A stretch of 64,000 nt of DNA. Source: Niallia sp052318935. GTDB lineage: Bacteria > Bacillota > Bacilli > Bacillales > Cytobacillaceae. This document shows positions 9,024 to 17,952 of this stretch, piece after piece (position 1 is the stretch's first letter; each line of letters starts with the position of its first letter). The DNA is taken from NCBI GenBank assembly GCA_052318935.1, contig JBQRKO010000001.1, one strand, 5' to 3'. The position numbers were made by a program, and so were the translations under genes. The notes below the pieces were generated by a model that was given only the letters and a program-made list of their open reading frames with translations, was not told the origin of the DNA and searched no databases.

Positions 9024-9817
9024 TGATAACAATTGCAGAAGCTTTTGCACAAGTGAAAAAAAACGGCGATAAAGCATTTGTGCCATATATAATGGCAGGT
9101 GATGGCGGACTTGAAAGTTTAGAAGAAAAAATCAAGTTTTTAGAGAACGCAGGTGCAACAGCAATTGAAGTTGGAATCCCTTTCTCTGATCCAGTTGCAG
9201 ATGGTCCAATTATACAGGCAGCCGGTATTCGAGCACTTAAAGCAGGAACAACATTAAAAAAAGTGTTTGAAACAATTTCGTCATTTAGAGCGTCTACCTC
9301 TATTCCACTTGTATTTATGACATATATTAATCCTATTTTATCTTATGGAATAGAAGCATTTTTTCAAAGTTGTAACAAAGCAAATATTAATGGAATTATT
9401 GTTCCTGATTTGCCGATTGAAGAAGAAGAAATACTGCTGCCGTTTGCTGAAAAATATCAAGTGGAAATTGTTCGTCTTGTAACTTTAACAAGTCCAATTG
9501 ATCGAATTGAAACAATCGCGAAAAAAGGAAATGGTTTTCTTTATGCCGTGACTGTTACAGGAATAACTGGTGCAAGAACATCTTTTCAAGAGCATTTAGG
9601 CCAACATTTATTAAACGTAAAAGAAGTAAGTGCCATTCCTGTTTTAGCTGGATTTGGAATATCTACACCAGAACATGTGAAAAGTATGACACAATATTGT
9701 GACGGAGTAATTGTTGGCAGCAAAATAGTAGAACTTTTTGATAAAAATGATCTGGAAGGAATTAAAAACTTAATTGCTGCAAGCAAAAAAGTAGGCATAG
9801 AACAAAGAAGTTTATAA
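9023..9817 (+). CDS. trpA: Tryptophan synthase alpha subunit
   Basis: A 264-residue TIM-barrel subunit that cleaves indole-3-glycerol phosphate and passes indole to TrpB. The catalytic Glu and Asp are in AIEVGIPFSDPVADGP near residues 47-62, and the phosphate loop is GFGIS near residue 212. It is the last gene of the operon and is followed at once by a long hairpin terminator. It shares one base with trpB. Length is normal. Confidence 0.96.
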   Translation: MITIAEAFAQVKKNGDKAFVPYIMAGDGGLESLEEKIKFLENAGATAIEVGIPFSDPVADGPIIQAAGIRALKAGTTLKKVFETISSFRASTSIPLVFMTYINPILSYGIEAFFQSCNKANINGIIVPDLPIEEEEILLPFAEKYQVEIVRLVTLTSPIDRIETIAKKGNGFLYAVTVTGITGARTSFQEHLGQHLLNVKEVSAIPVLAGFGISTPEHVKSMTQYCDGVIVGSKIVELFDKNDLEGIKNLIAASKKVGIEQRSL

Positions 9818-9830
9818 ATTTTAGATGTAA

Positions 9831-9936
9831 AAGAATGAGATGACCTAAAAAGCATGATAGCCATCTTCCTTACCATTCTAATAGAAATGGAAAGGAAGAG
9901 AACGCAGCTTTACAGGCAAATCTCATTCTTTTTTTA
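9831..9936 (+). terminator. Terminator of the trp operon
   Basis: AAGAATGAGAT at 9831 pairs with ATCTCATTCTT before a T run at about 9929. An inner hairpin (CTTCCTTACCATT with AATGGAAAGGAAG) lies in the loop. The nested stems begin 14 bp after the trpA stop. Confidence 0.75.
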
Positions 9937-10079
9937 TGGTGGCTTCGTAAAAAATCTAAGAGAATGGCCAATTTGTTTATAATTAAAAAGTTTTTAGAAA
10001 AATATGAAATTAGTAAAAAAAGAAGCAGGGGGAATGGAAAATTTCTAGAATTACAATAAAGATGAAGGGGGGAAAAGTG

Positions 10080-10610
10080 ATGAACCTAAATGTCATACAA
10101 ATAACAAAGGTGGAACCATACCTAAAGGAATTAACAAAACTTTTAATAAATGTGGTAGATCAAGGTGCTTCAATCGGATTTTTAGCGCCGCTTGATGAGA
10201 AAGAAGCACTTTATTATTGGGAAACTGTACAAAAAAATCCCGATATCTTGCTGTGGATTGTAAAAGAACAACAATCTGTAATAGCAACCGTACAATTACA
10301 CTTAAATAATAAACAAAATGGGAAACATCGAGCAGAAATAGCAAAACTAATGGTAGTTCCTTCGTATCAGAAAAAAGGAATTGGCAAAATGCTGCTGCAA
10401 GTAGTTGAAGAGGCAGCTGAAAAAAACGATAGACAATTGCTTGTACTCGATACAAGGGAAGGCGATCCTTCCAATAAACTGTATCAATCGTTTGGTTTTA
10501 TAGAAGCAGGGAAAATTCCGAAATATGCGTTAAGTTCTGATGGGAATTTATCAGCTACGGTGTTTTATTATAAGTGGTTAAAAGAAGAACAGCTAATAGT
10601 TCCTGTGTAA
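10080..10610 (+). CDS. GNAT family N-acetyltransferase
   Basis: A 176-residue acetyl-CoA-dependent acetyltransferase. I prefer the ATG at 10080 because AAGGGGGGAAAAGTG directly precedes it; a start 18 bp upstream lacks a ribosome site. The acetyl-CoA loop lies in VVPSYQKKGIGKMLLQ near residue 100 (pattern Q/R-x-x-G-x-G), and LLVLDTREGDPSNKLYQSFGF follows, a typical C-terminal GNAT half. It has its own leader after the trp terminator and sits 27 bp ahead of a second GNAT gene, probably co-transcribed. The acceptor molecule cannot be inferred. Confidence 0.85.
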   Translation: MNLNVIQITKVEPYLKELTKLLINVVDQGASIGFLAPLDEKEALYYWETVQKNPDILLWIVKEQQSVIATVQLHLNNKQNGKHRAEIAKLMVVPSYQKKGIGKMLLQVVEEAAEKNDRQLLVLDTREGDPSNKLYQSFGFIEAGKIPKYALSSDGNLSATVFYYKWLKEEQLIVPV

Positions 10611-10637
10611 AACATCTAGATGAAGTGTGGTGGAAGG

Positions 10638-11144
10638 ATGGACATACGAGCGTTAACAGCAAAAGATGCTAAATCATATTGGCAATTAAGACTGAAAACA
10701 TTAAAACAAAATCCAAATGCTTTTTTAGTTACAGTAGAGGAAGAAGAAAACAAAGCACAGCCGATAAAAAAAGCAACAATTCAATTAAAAGATCCTTCTC
10801 GGTTAACATTAGGTGCTTTTTATCAGAATCAATTAATCGGCGCAATTACATTGCAAAGAGAAGTATATACAAAGATTAAACATAAAGGGAGTGTTCTGTC
10901 TTTTTTTGTGGAAAAGGATTATAGGGGAAGAGGGATAGGACGGGGGTTGTTAGAAAAGGTTATTTCCATTGCAAAACTGTATCATATTGAACAGCTTTTA
11001 TTAAGCGTTGTAGCTACAAATGATAATGCAATTCAATTATACGAGTCGCTAGGTTTTACTGCTATGTGTTTAGAAAAAAGAGCGTTAAAAGTAAATAATC
11101 AATATTTTGATGAACTACATATGGTATTATTTTTTAATTCGTAA
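10638..11144 (+). CDS. GNAT family N-acetyltransferase
   Basis: A 168-residue protein started at ATG 10638 after GGTGGAAGG; an in-frame ATG 18 bp upstream lacks a ribosome site. Acetyl-CoA binding is shown by VEKDYRGRGIGRGLLEKV near residue 95, and NDNAIQLYESLGF is the usual acceptor-side motif. It is a different GNAT subfamily from its neighbour; the two share little beyond the fold. It lies second in a three-gene cluster with the DJ-1/PfpI gene downstream. Substrate unknown. Confidence 0.85.
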   Translation: MDIRALTAKDAKSYWQLRLKTLKQNPNAFLVTVEEEENKAQPIKKATIQLKDPSRLTLGAFYQNQLIGAITLQREVYTKIKHKGSVLSFFVEKDYRGRGIGRGLLEKVISIAKLYHIEQLLLSVVATNDNAIQLYESLGFTAMCLEKRALKVNNQYFDELHMVLFFNS

Positions 11145-11163
11145 TGGATAGAGGTGTACGTTG

Positions 11164-11757
11164 ATGAAACAACGTTTAGTTGGAATATTACTGTTTAATG
11201 AAGTAGAAGTCTTGGATTTTGCAGGTCCATTTGAAGTATTGTCAATCGCAAGCTTTAAAGAAGAGGAGGAAATAAAGCCGTTTAAAGTAGTAACTGTTTC
11301 TGAAACGGGAGAGATGATTACAGCAAGAAATGGATTACAAGTTCAACCAAGCTACTCTTTTAACAATGCCCCATGTTTTGATATATTAATCGTGCCAGGT
11401 GGTCTCGGTGCAAGACAAACGGAAATACATAATGAAAACGTCATTGCTTGGATCAAACAGCAAGATCGTACAACAGAGTACACTACATCTGTTTGCACAG
11501 GTGCCTTATTATTAGGAAAAGCAGGTCTTTTAAATGGAAAAAAAGCGACAACACACTGGGCCTCGTATGAACGGTTGAAAAATGAGTTTCCAGAAGTGGA
11601 CGTAATTAAAAATGTGAAATTTGTAGATGAAGGAAAAACCATCACATCTGGAGGTATATCTGCAGGCATTACTATGGCTTTTCATTTAGTCGAAAAATTA
11701 GTAGGGGAAGAACAAAAAATACAAACAGCCAACAGAATGGAATACGATTTGATATAG
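11164..11757 (+). CDS. DJ-1/PfpI family protein (class I amidotransferase-like)
   Basis: A 197-residue cytoplasmic protein of the DJ-1/PfpI superfamily. LFNEVEVLDFAGPFEVL near residue 12 and the nucleophile elbow TSVCTGALLLGKAGLL near residue 103 are diagnostic. TTHW and GGISAGITMAFHLV follow as in the isonitrile hydratase/AraC-amidotransferase-like branch. No C-terminal AraC helix-turn-helix is present, so it is likely an enzyme or stress protein rather than a regulator. TTG at 11161 and ATG at 11164 are both possible starts after AGAGGTG. Confidence 0.82.
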   Translation: MKQRLVGILLFNEVEVLDFAGPFEVLSIASFKEEEEIKPFKVVTVSETGEMITARNGLQVQPSYSFNNAPCFDILIVPGGLGARQTEIHNENVIAWIKQQDRTTEYTTSVCTGALLLGKAGLLNGKKATTHWASYERLKNEFPEVDVIKNVKFVDEGKTITSGGISAGITMAFHLVEKLVGEEQKIQTANRMEYDLI

Positions 11758-11965
11758 TAATTTAAACGTATAGGTATAATTATTTCTTATGACTAGAATG
11801 AAAAAGATTAATGAACAAGATTTATTTTTATCTGTTGCATTGAGGAAAAAAATGGTACCATAAAAAGAAGCATTATTTAAGTAAATGTTAGTGTAAGTAA
11901 TCGTATAAAAAAGTTAAAGGCTGTCAACTAATTATTTATTGACATTTTTAGTTTCTTATTTAATT

Positions 11966-12445
11966 GGCTCTGTTAAAAATTCATGTTTTTTATAGGAAGG
12001 GGATCTGCGAGAATCCTGCGGAAAAACGGGCTGACAAGACCCCACAGTGAGGTACGGACGGCACTGAAAAAGTGTTTTATTAGATAAATTATAGGTGAAA
12101 CACTTAAAATTATTAGGGTGAAAATGGTATAGAGAGTTTGAAAACGACCATCATTTTGGTTAGGAGAGGCGTCCGCACGACTCCTGCGGGATTAGCGAGA
12201 CAGGCGAGACCCTGCAGGAGCGTAGCGACGAAGCGGCTCGGCGCTCGCCCCGCGGAAAGCGTGTGGTAAGCCTCGGAAAACCGAACGAAAACCTCTGCGT
12301 TGCTTGGATTGTCACTACCTATATTTTATAGCATTCACTTTTTCAGTGACCTCGAGGTACGAGCGAGGATGCATGCCAGATCGTCCGCGGAAAGGGAATG
12401 GATTCCCTAACCTATTGAAAATCAACAATGGAATTTAACAGAGCC
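11966..12445 (+). repeat. MITE-like element, family C copy 1 (480 bp)
   Basis: Ends GGCTCTGTTAAA and TTTAACAGAGCC are perfect inverted repeats, flanked by an exact 8-bp duplication ATTTAATT (11958-11965 and 12446-12453). It has no coding capacity. It contains CACTGAAAAAGTG and its partner CACTTTTTCAGTG, plus a central GC-rich block (12170-12300) of the ACTCCTGCGGGA type that may be a nested insertion. The right-hand duplication overlaps the stop codon of the LysR gene at 12448, which was preserved by the duplication. Confidence 0.85.
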
Positions 12446-12447
12446 AT

Positions 12448-13356
12448 TTAATTATAAACAATTTCTTTTTTTATTATTTTGTTGTCTTTTAGTTTTCTCA
12501 GAAATAAATCAACGGATCGCGCTCTAAATTTTGTTTTTGGGACAACATAGGAAAAGGTACGGATAATGGAAGTGTTTTTTATCTTTAAAGGGATAATTGT
12601 TTGCATGCACGTTTCTTTTTGAATAGCAAACTTGGAAACAATGGAAATCCCTAATCCAGCTTCAACAGACTCTTTAATTATTTGTGTACTGCCAAATGAA
12701 CGGACTAAAGGCGGAGAAAAAGCAAATTTATTAAAAAGTTGATCAATGGTTTGTCGGGATCCAGAGCCTTCCTCTCGTATTATCCATGTTTCTTCATACA
12801 AATCTTCCAGGTCGACTTCTTCATAACGGGCCAAAGGATGATCTTTATCAACAATAACGACCATTTCATCCTTAGCGAATGGAGTACTAGATAAGTTTGG
12901 ATGACTTTCGATCATTCCGTCCACAATACCGATATTAAGTTCTCCACGTAATAGTTGTGAAACGATTGTATTAGAATTTCGTATCGTTATTTTTGGATTA
13001 ACCAGCTTGTTTTCATTTATAAAATCTGCAATATATCTTGGTAATAAATATTCCCCAAATGTATAACTGGAGCCGATAATCAATGGTCCGCTGACAACAT
13101 CTGTTGTATTTTCAATTAATCTTTCGACTTGTTCGTATTGTGTTAATATTTTTTTTGCATGTTTATATAAAATTTCTCCTGCATTTGTTAATCGAACGTA
13201 TTTGTTTGTCCTATCTAGAAATTTCGCATTGTATTTTTTTTCTAATGATTTTATGGATAAAGTAACGGCGGATTGGGTAATGTGGAGGGCTTCTGCAGCT
13301 CTTGTAAAGTTTTGCTTTTCAACAACAGTAACAAATGTTAATAAATGATAATCCAA
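12448..13356 (-). CDS. LysR family transcriptional regulator
   Basis: A 302-residue LysR-type regulator. The N-terminal winged helix spans about residues 3-60: FTRAAEALHITQSAVTLSIKSLEKKYNAKFLDRTNK. The rest is the two-lobed periplasmic-binding-type effector domain (GLGISIVSKFAIQKE near residue 240). Such regulators usually control a divergent or nearby gene in response to a small ligand, but no close divergent gene is present: the next plus-strand gene starts 560 bp away. It resembles the CysL/YwfK branch, with low certainty. The ATG follows AAGGAGCTGTTTCTATTGG. Confidence 0.88.
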   Translation of the reverse strand: MDYHLLTFVTVVEKQNFTRAAEALHITQSAVTLSIKSLEKKYNAKFLDRTNKYVRLTNAGEILYKHAKKILTQYEQVERLIENTTDVVSGPLIIGSSYTFGEYLLPRYIADFINENKLVNPKITIRNSNTIVSQLLRGELNIGIVDGMIESHPNLSSTPFAKDEMVVIVDKDHPLARYEEVDLEDLYEETWIIREEGSGSRQTIDQLFNKFAFSPPLVRSFGSTQIIKESVEAGLGISIVSKFAIQKETCMQTIIPLKIKNTSIIRTFSYVVPKTKFRARSVDLFLRKLKDNKIIKKEIVYN

Positions 13357-13916
13357 TAGAAACAGCTCCTTTTTTTCATAAACGACAAGTTAAACTAAAT
13401 AGTACATGCCATATACTTCTCTTATTAACCGACTTAAAAGTTTGTTTAATGTATAACCAATATTTCTACGCTATAAATAATTTCAATATCCGAATTAAAA
13501 AAACCTTCCAATTTTATAGAAAAAATTCATTTTTATTTTAGGAGATATTCTTGACTTTTTAGGATTTTTAGTGCTTTTAGGAAGCAGAGAAAATGGGAAT
13601 TAATTTCGACTATTGAAGGATCTTATCTTGAAGGTACTGTAAGGGAAGTCTATAATTATTACTGAATGCAAGAAACTGCTGCATGCAGTAATGTGGAGCT
13701 AATTTTCTTTTAGGTTATTGTCGTGTGCAATACCAGCAACAATAAAAGGTGTAGGCCGCTCTATTCATTTTGTGGCAAATAATAATATGAGATATAGTCT
13801 AAAGAATTTGTAAAAATGATAAAATAGTATACTTATTAAAAGTCAAACGGTATATTATTTAGTTGAGAAGAAATGATCGTGTTTTTTTGATAATAAAAAG
13901 TAGGAGGACCAACCAT
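13357..13916 (+). other. Intergenic region, no gene recognised
   Basis: About 560 bp between the LysR gene and the HAD gene. All frames are short and broken. AT-rich stretches, including TTGTAAAAATGATAAAATAGTATACT near 13810, could be a promoter for the HAD gene. I see no T-box, terminator or repeat copy. Confidence 0.5.
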
Positions 13917-14681
13917 ATGAGCCATGAAAAAAACCATCGAAACATAAAATTAATTGCACTTGATATGGATGGAACGTTGTTAAATAATAAAGGGGAAATA
14001 ACAGAAGAAAACAGACAAGCTATTAAAGAAGCTCAAGACAAAGGAATCCATGTCGTTTTAAGTACTGGAAGGTCGATTGCGACATGTAAAGAACATGCGG
14101 AAAGTCTACTGCTGAAAACGTATTTAGTTACAGTAAATGGCAGTGAAATATGGGATTGGCAAGGCAATTTAATCGAAAGAAATTTAGTGGAAGCAGAACA
14201 TGTTGAATGGATGTGGGAGCTTTCAAAAAAGAATAAAGCAACTATTTGGGCGATTAGCTGCGGAGAACTATGGCGTGATGAAATGCCAAAGGATATTTCC
14301 GCATTAGATTGGTTAAAATTTGGCTTCCATATTGAGGATGATCAAATTCGTGCAAGTGTGATGAAAGAATTACAAGATAAAGGCGTATTTGAAATAAGCA
14401 ATTCTTCCCCCGTTAATATTGAAGTGAATGCATTAGGCATCAATAAAGCAAAAGGCTTAAAAACAGTTTGCGAAAAATTACATATTTCCATGGATCAAGT
14501 AATGGCGGTTGGTGATAGCTTAAATGATATTAGTATGATTAAGGAAGCTGGCTTAGGTATTGCGATGGGTAATGCTCAAGAAATTGTAAAAGAAACGGCG
14601 GATAAAGTGACTGCTACAAATGAAGAAAATGGTGTAGCAAATGCGATTAGAACTTGGGCGTTAAACAACGAAACAAGATAA
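13917..14681 (+). CDS. Cof-type HAD-IIB phosphatase
   Basis: A 254-residue haloacid dehalogenase-type hydrolase, probably a sugar-phosphate or FMN phosphatase in the cytoplasm. The start at 13917 follows TAGGAGGACCAACCAT; an upstream in-frame ATG at 13863 has no ribosome site. Motif I is LDMDGTLLNNKG (nucleophile and acid Asp near residues 15-17), motif II is VVLSTGRS, and motif IV is VGDSLNDISMIKEAGLGIAMGNA near residue 205. The cap is inserted between motifs II and III as in the IIB class. It stands alone, transcribed toward the proBA leader. Confidence 0.88.
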   Translation: MSHEKNHRNIKLIALDMDGTLLNNKGEITEENRQAIKEAQDKGIHVVLSTGRSIATCKEHAESLLLKTYLVTVNGSEIWDWQGNLIERNLVEAEHVEWMWELSKKNKATIWAISCGELWRDEMPKDISALDWLKFGFHIEDDQIRASVMKELQDKGVFEISNSSPVNIEVNALGINKAKGLKTVCEKLHISMDQVMAVGDSLNDISMIKEAGLGIAMGNAQEIVKETADKVTATNEENGVANAIRTWALNNETR

Positions 14682-14749
14682 ACCAGTAGCCAGCAGCGAT
14701 TAAGGTTGTATTATTTAACAATGATCGTTTAATTTCTTTAAAAAACTAA

Positions 14750-14777
14750 TTGAAACAAACAAAAAAACTGTTATAAT
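14750..14777 (+). promoter_or_regulatory. Promoter of proBA leader
   Basis: TTGAAA at 14750-14755 and TATAAT at 14772-14777 with a 16-bp spacer. It places the transcript start just upstream of the proline T-box. Confidence 0.6.
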
Positions 14778-14785
14778 GAAAAATA

Positions 14786-15037
14786 ATAAAAAAAATGGAA
14801 CGTAGAAAAAGGAATAGTATGCGAGATACTTACGTAAAAGAGAGTGAAGTTTATAAGCTGAAAGACTTCATAACGGAAAAGACGCAGAACCTGCCTTTTG
14901 AGTCCTATATAAAGCATAGGCGTTATCTGGCGTTAACAGACAAAGTGGGATAATTACTTCGTTAATTATTCAATAAAGGTGGTACCACGGAAAAAGCCCT
15001 TTTCGTCCTTATTTTAAGGATGAGAAGGGCTTTTTTA
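14786..15037 (+). ncRNA. T-box riboswitch, proline specifier (proBA leader)
   Basis: A compact T-box. AAGAGAGTGAAGTTTATAAGCTGAAAGACTTC forms the distal part of stem I. The specifier CCT (Pro) at 14890-14892 lies in GAA-CCT-GCC. The T-box AAAGGTGGTACCACGG is at 14975-14990. A terminator follows: AGCCCTTTTCGTCCTTA with its partner in AAGGATGAGAAGGGCT, then a T run at 15031. Uncharged tRNA-Pro should switch proBA on. Confidence 0.9.
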
Positions 15038-15095
15038 TATAGTCACGAATCCTGAAGTATAACTTTATGTTTTGTTGATGTAGGAGGAGTTATTA

Positions 15096-16196
15096 ATGGA
15101 AAGAAAAAGAATTGTTGTAAAAATTGGTAGCAGTTCATTAACAAATTCAAAAGGGGAAATTGATGAGCAGAAATTGTCTGATCATATTGCAAGTATTGCA
15201 GCATTGAAGGCATGTGGACATGAAGTTATTTTAGTCTCATCTGGTGCTGTAGCTGCTGGTTTTACGAAGCTAGGCTATCCGGCAAGACCTGTTACTTTAA
15301 AAGGAAAGCAAGCTGCTGCAGCTGTTGGTCAAAGTCTTTTGGTTCAAAGCTATATGCATGAACTTACTAAGTATCAAATTACACCTGCACAAATTTTATT
15401 AACAAGAAATGATTTTTCTAAAAGAAATCGTTATCGTAATGCCTACTCCACGCTGATGGAGCTATTAGAAAGAGGCATCCTGCCGATTATTAATGAAAAT
15501 GATACCGTCTCTGTAGAAGAGTTGACATTTGGTGATAATGATATGTTGTCAGCACTTGTAAGTGGTCTTGTCCATGCAGATCAGTTAATTATCTTAACAG
15601 ATATAAACGGACTGTATGATAGTAATCCTAAAGATAATCCAAATGCGATAAGATATGATATGATTACAGAAATTACGGAAGAATTTATGAAAGGTGCAGA
15701 AGGATCCGGTTCAAAGGTAGGAACTGGCGGCATGAAGTCAAAATTAGTGGCAGCAGAAACAGCCCTTTCCTTAGGAGTGAAGGTATTTATCGGCACCGGA
15801 AGTGGAGAAGAGAAATTGATTTCCATTACGGAAGGCAAAGGTGATGGAACCTATATTGGTACAGATGCATTAACAGCATTAAACAATAATAGACAATGGA
15901 TTGCTTTACACTCCACCGTTCAAGGCAGGCTTTATATAGATAAAGGAGCAGAGAAGGCATTGATGGAGAAGGGCTCTAGTCTATTGCCAGCAGGCATTTA
16001 CAAAGTTGAAGGGATTTTTGAAAAAGGGAATGTTGTCGAAGTAATAGGCGACTCAGGAGCAATCGGAAAAGGGGAAGTTTTGTACTCCTCCAACGAACTA
16101 GAAAATATTATTGGCAAAAAAAGTACGGAATATAAAGAAATAGCGTCTTTTTCATCAACAGAGGTTATCCATCGAAATAAATGGGTGAAAATATAA
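15096..16196 (+). CDS. proB: Glutamate 5-kinase
   Basis: A 366-residue enzyme phosphorylating glutamate, the first step of proline synthesis. The amino-acid kinase domain begins KRIVVKIGSSSLTN, with VSSGAVAAGF near residue 48, FGDNDMLSALVSGL near 145 and GTGGMKSKL near 210. The last 90 residues form a PUA domain, as in full-length ProB. ATG follows TAGGAGGAGTTATTA. It is the first gene after the proline T-box and lies 16 bp ahead of proA. ProB is normally feedback-inhibited by proline, so the T-box adds a second control. Confidence 0.96.
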   Translation: MERKRIVVKIGSSSLTNSKGEIDEQKLSDHIASIAALKACGHEVILVSSGAVAAGFTKLGYPARPVTLKGKQAAAAVGQSLLVQSYMHELTKYQITPAQILLTRNDFSKRNRYRNAYSTLMELLERGILPIINENDTVSVEELTFGDNDMLSALVSGLVHADQLIILTDINGLYDSNPKDNPNAIRYDMITEITEEFMKGAEGSGSKVGTGGMKSKLVAAETALSLGVKVFIGTGSGEEKLISITEGKGDGTYIGTDALTALNNNRQWIALHSTVQGRLYIDKGAEKALMEKGSSLLPAGIYKVEGIFEKGNVVEVIGDSGAIGKGEVLYSSNELENIIGKKSTEYKEIASFSSTEVIHRNKWVKI

Positions 16197-16212
16197 TAGA
16201 AGGTGATTAATA

Positions 16213-17460
16213 ATGAGCGAAATACAAACAAAAGGGAAAGCTGCCAAACTTGCAAGTTTACAAATGACGAAATTTTCTACAGAAGAAAAAAATGAAGCGC
16301 TAAAATATATTAGTGAACAATTAGTTATTGATCAAGATTATATCATAACAGAGAACAAACAAGATTTAGAAAATGGCAAGAAAATCGGATTATCGGAGTC
16401 TGTGCTAGACCGCATTATGCTGAATAAAAAAAGAATTGAAGATATGTCTCAAGCGATTCAGCAATTAATGACACTCGAAGATCCAGTTGGGCATGTTTTG
16501 GAAGAAATAAATAAAGATAATGGCTTAAAAATTGTGAAAAAAACAGTTCCTATCGGAGTAATGGGTATGATATATGAAGCAAGACCAAATGTAACTGTTG
16601 ATGCAGCGACCTTATCGATCAAAACAGGAAATGCGGTTATATTACGCGGCAGTTCAACAGCTGCTTACTCCAATCAAGCGATTGTGAGATCCATTCATAA
16701 AGCATTAGAAAAATCAGCACTTCCACTAGATGCTGTCCAATTGATTGAAGATACAAGCAGAGAAACAGCGAAGGAACTATTCCATTTAAATGAATATTTA
16801 GATGTATTAATTCCACGTGGCGGCAAAAATTTAATTGATACAGTTGTAAAGGAAGCATCTGTACCTGTTATCGAGACAGGTGCTGGCAACTGTCATATTT
16901 TTATTGATGAAACAGCAACAGTGGATATGAGTATTTCTATTTCTCTAAATGGAAAAGTGCAACGACCATCTGTTTGCAATAGCATTGAAACGATTCTTAT
17001 TCATGAAAAATGGTTTGAGCAAAATGGAAGCAAGTTGCTGCAAGCACTTGCAGAAAAAGAAGTAGAAATATATGGGGATCATGATGTTTGTTCCATATGG
17101 GAAAATGCTAAACAAGCTACTGAAGAAGATTGGTATACAGAGTATTCCGCATTAAAGGTTAGTGTAAAAGTAGTCAAAGATGTGGATGAAGCTATTGATC
17201 ACATAAACAAGTACGGAACGAAGCACTCAGAAGCGATTATTACAAGCAATGATGATCATGCTGCCCTGTTTTTAAAGCAAGTGGATGCTGCTGCGGTGTA
17301 TCATAATGCTAGCACAAGATTTACAGATGGTTTTGAATTTGGATATGGTGCAGAAATAGGCATCAGTACACAAAAATTGCACGCAAGAGGACCAATGGGA
17401 TTAAAGGCCTTAACATCAAGTAAATATATTATTTTCGGAAATGGGCAAGTGAGACAATAA
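16213..17460 (+). CDS. proA: Glutamate-5-semialdehyde dehydrogenase (gamma-glutamyl phosphate reductase)
   Basis: A 415-residue NADPH-dependent aldehyde-dehydrogenase-fold enzyme reducing gamma-glutamyl phosphate. The N-terminal KIGLSESVLDRI and VPIGVMGMIYEARPNVTVDAA are ProA hallmarks, and the catalytic Cys sits in QRPSVCNSIETIL near residue 257. FGYGAEIGISTQKLHARGPMGL near the C-terminus is also diagnostic. Start ATG follows AGAAGGTGATTAATA. No proC/proI is in the window, so the last step is encoded elsewhere. Confidence 0.96.
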   Translation: MSEIQTKGKAAKLASLQMTKFSTEEKNEALKYISEQLVIDQDYIITENKQDLENGKKIGLSESVLDRIMLNKKRIEDMSQAIQQLMTLEDPVGHVLEEINKDNGLKIVKKTVPIGVMGMIYEARPNVTVDAATLSIKTGNAVILRGSSTAAYSNQAIVRSIHKALEKSALPLDAVQLIEDTSRETAKELFHLNEYLDVLIPRGGKNLIDTVVKEASVPVIETGAGNCHIFIDETATVDMSISISLNGKVQRPSVCNSIETILIHEKWFEQNGSKLLQALAEKEVEIYGDHDVCSIWENAKQATEEDWYTEYSALKVSVKVVKDVDEAIDHINKYGTKHSEAIITSNDDHAALFLKQVDAAAVYHNASTRFTDGFEFGYGAEIGISTQKLHARGPMGLKALTSSKYIIFGNGQVRQ

Positions 17461-17537
17461 CATCCCCTGCCATTTCTATAAGCGAACCTTCCATCAGTGA
17501 GGGTTCTTTCACTCTGTTCATATATTAGAATTTATAT

Positions 17538-17896
17538 GCTTCGAGTTAGGTAGCTGTTTAGCTCCAGCGCCTAGCCCCTGTGAAAGATAACCTCTTGTAA
17601 CTAAAAGTAAAGGCTTTTTTCTCAAAGTTTGTTGTTTTTTTACGTAAAAAAATGGGAGAAGAAGTACTCAGCAGACTGAATACACGTAGACTCCTGTGGG
17701 AATGCGAGAAAGACGAGACCCAACAGGAGCGTATGCGACGAGGAGGCTCGACGCTCGACGCTCGCTAAACGGACGAAGTGTATTCAGGCTGCGTGTTTAA
17801 AAGCAACAATCTATACGAAAACAGCCAAAGTAAAAGACACTTTTTGAGACAAAAGAACATTTTTCTTCGGGGCTGTTCAAGGCGCTTGTGCTTTCT
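17538..17896 (+). repeat. Family B repeat split by a family A element
   Basis: Left half 17538-17611 (TAGCTCCAGCGCCTAGCCCC type) and right half 17827-17896 (CACTTTTTGAG ... CGGGGCTGTTCAAGGCGCTTG) join into one family B copy when the element at 17612-17826 is removed. The uninterrupted copies at 18931 and 39734 show the original empty site CTAAAAGTAAAAAGCAC. Confidence 0.8.
17612..17826 (+). repeat. MITE-like element, family A copy 3, nested
   Basis: A 215-bp copy, GGCTTTTTTC to GAAAACAGCC, with an exact 8-bp duplication AAAGTAAA at 17604-17611 and 17827-17834. It is very similar to the copy at 2087, including the GACGCTCGACGCTCG internal repeat. Because it interrupts a known repeat, the insertion event and target duplication can be read directly. 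Confidence 0.9.
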
Positions 17897-17952
17897 TAAT
17901 AGTGGAATAATAGTTGTACTTTCTTACTTACACCAAAGATTGGAGTATGAAG

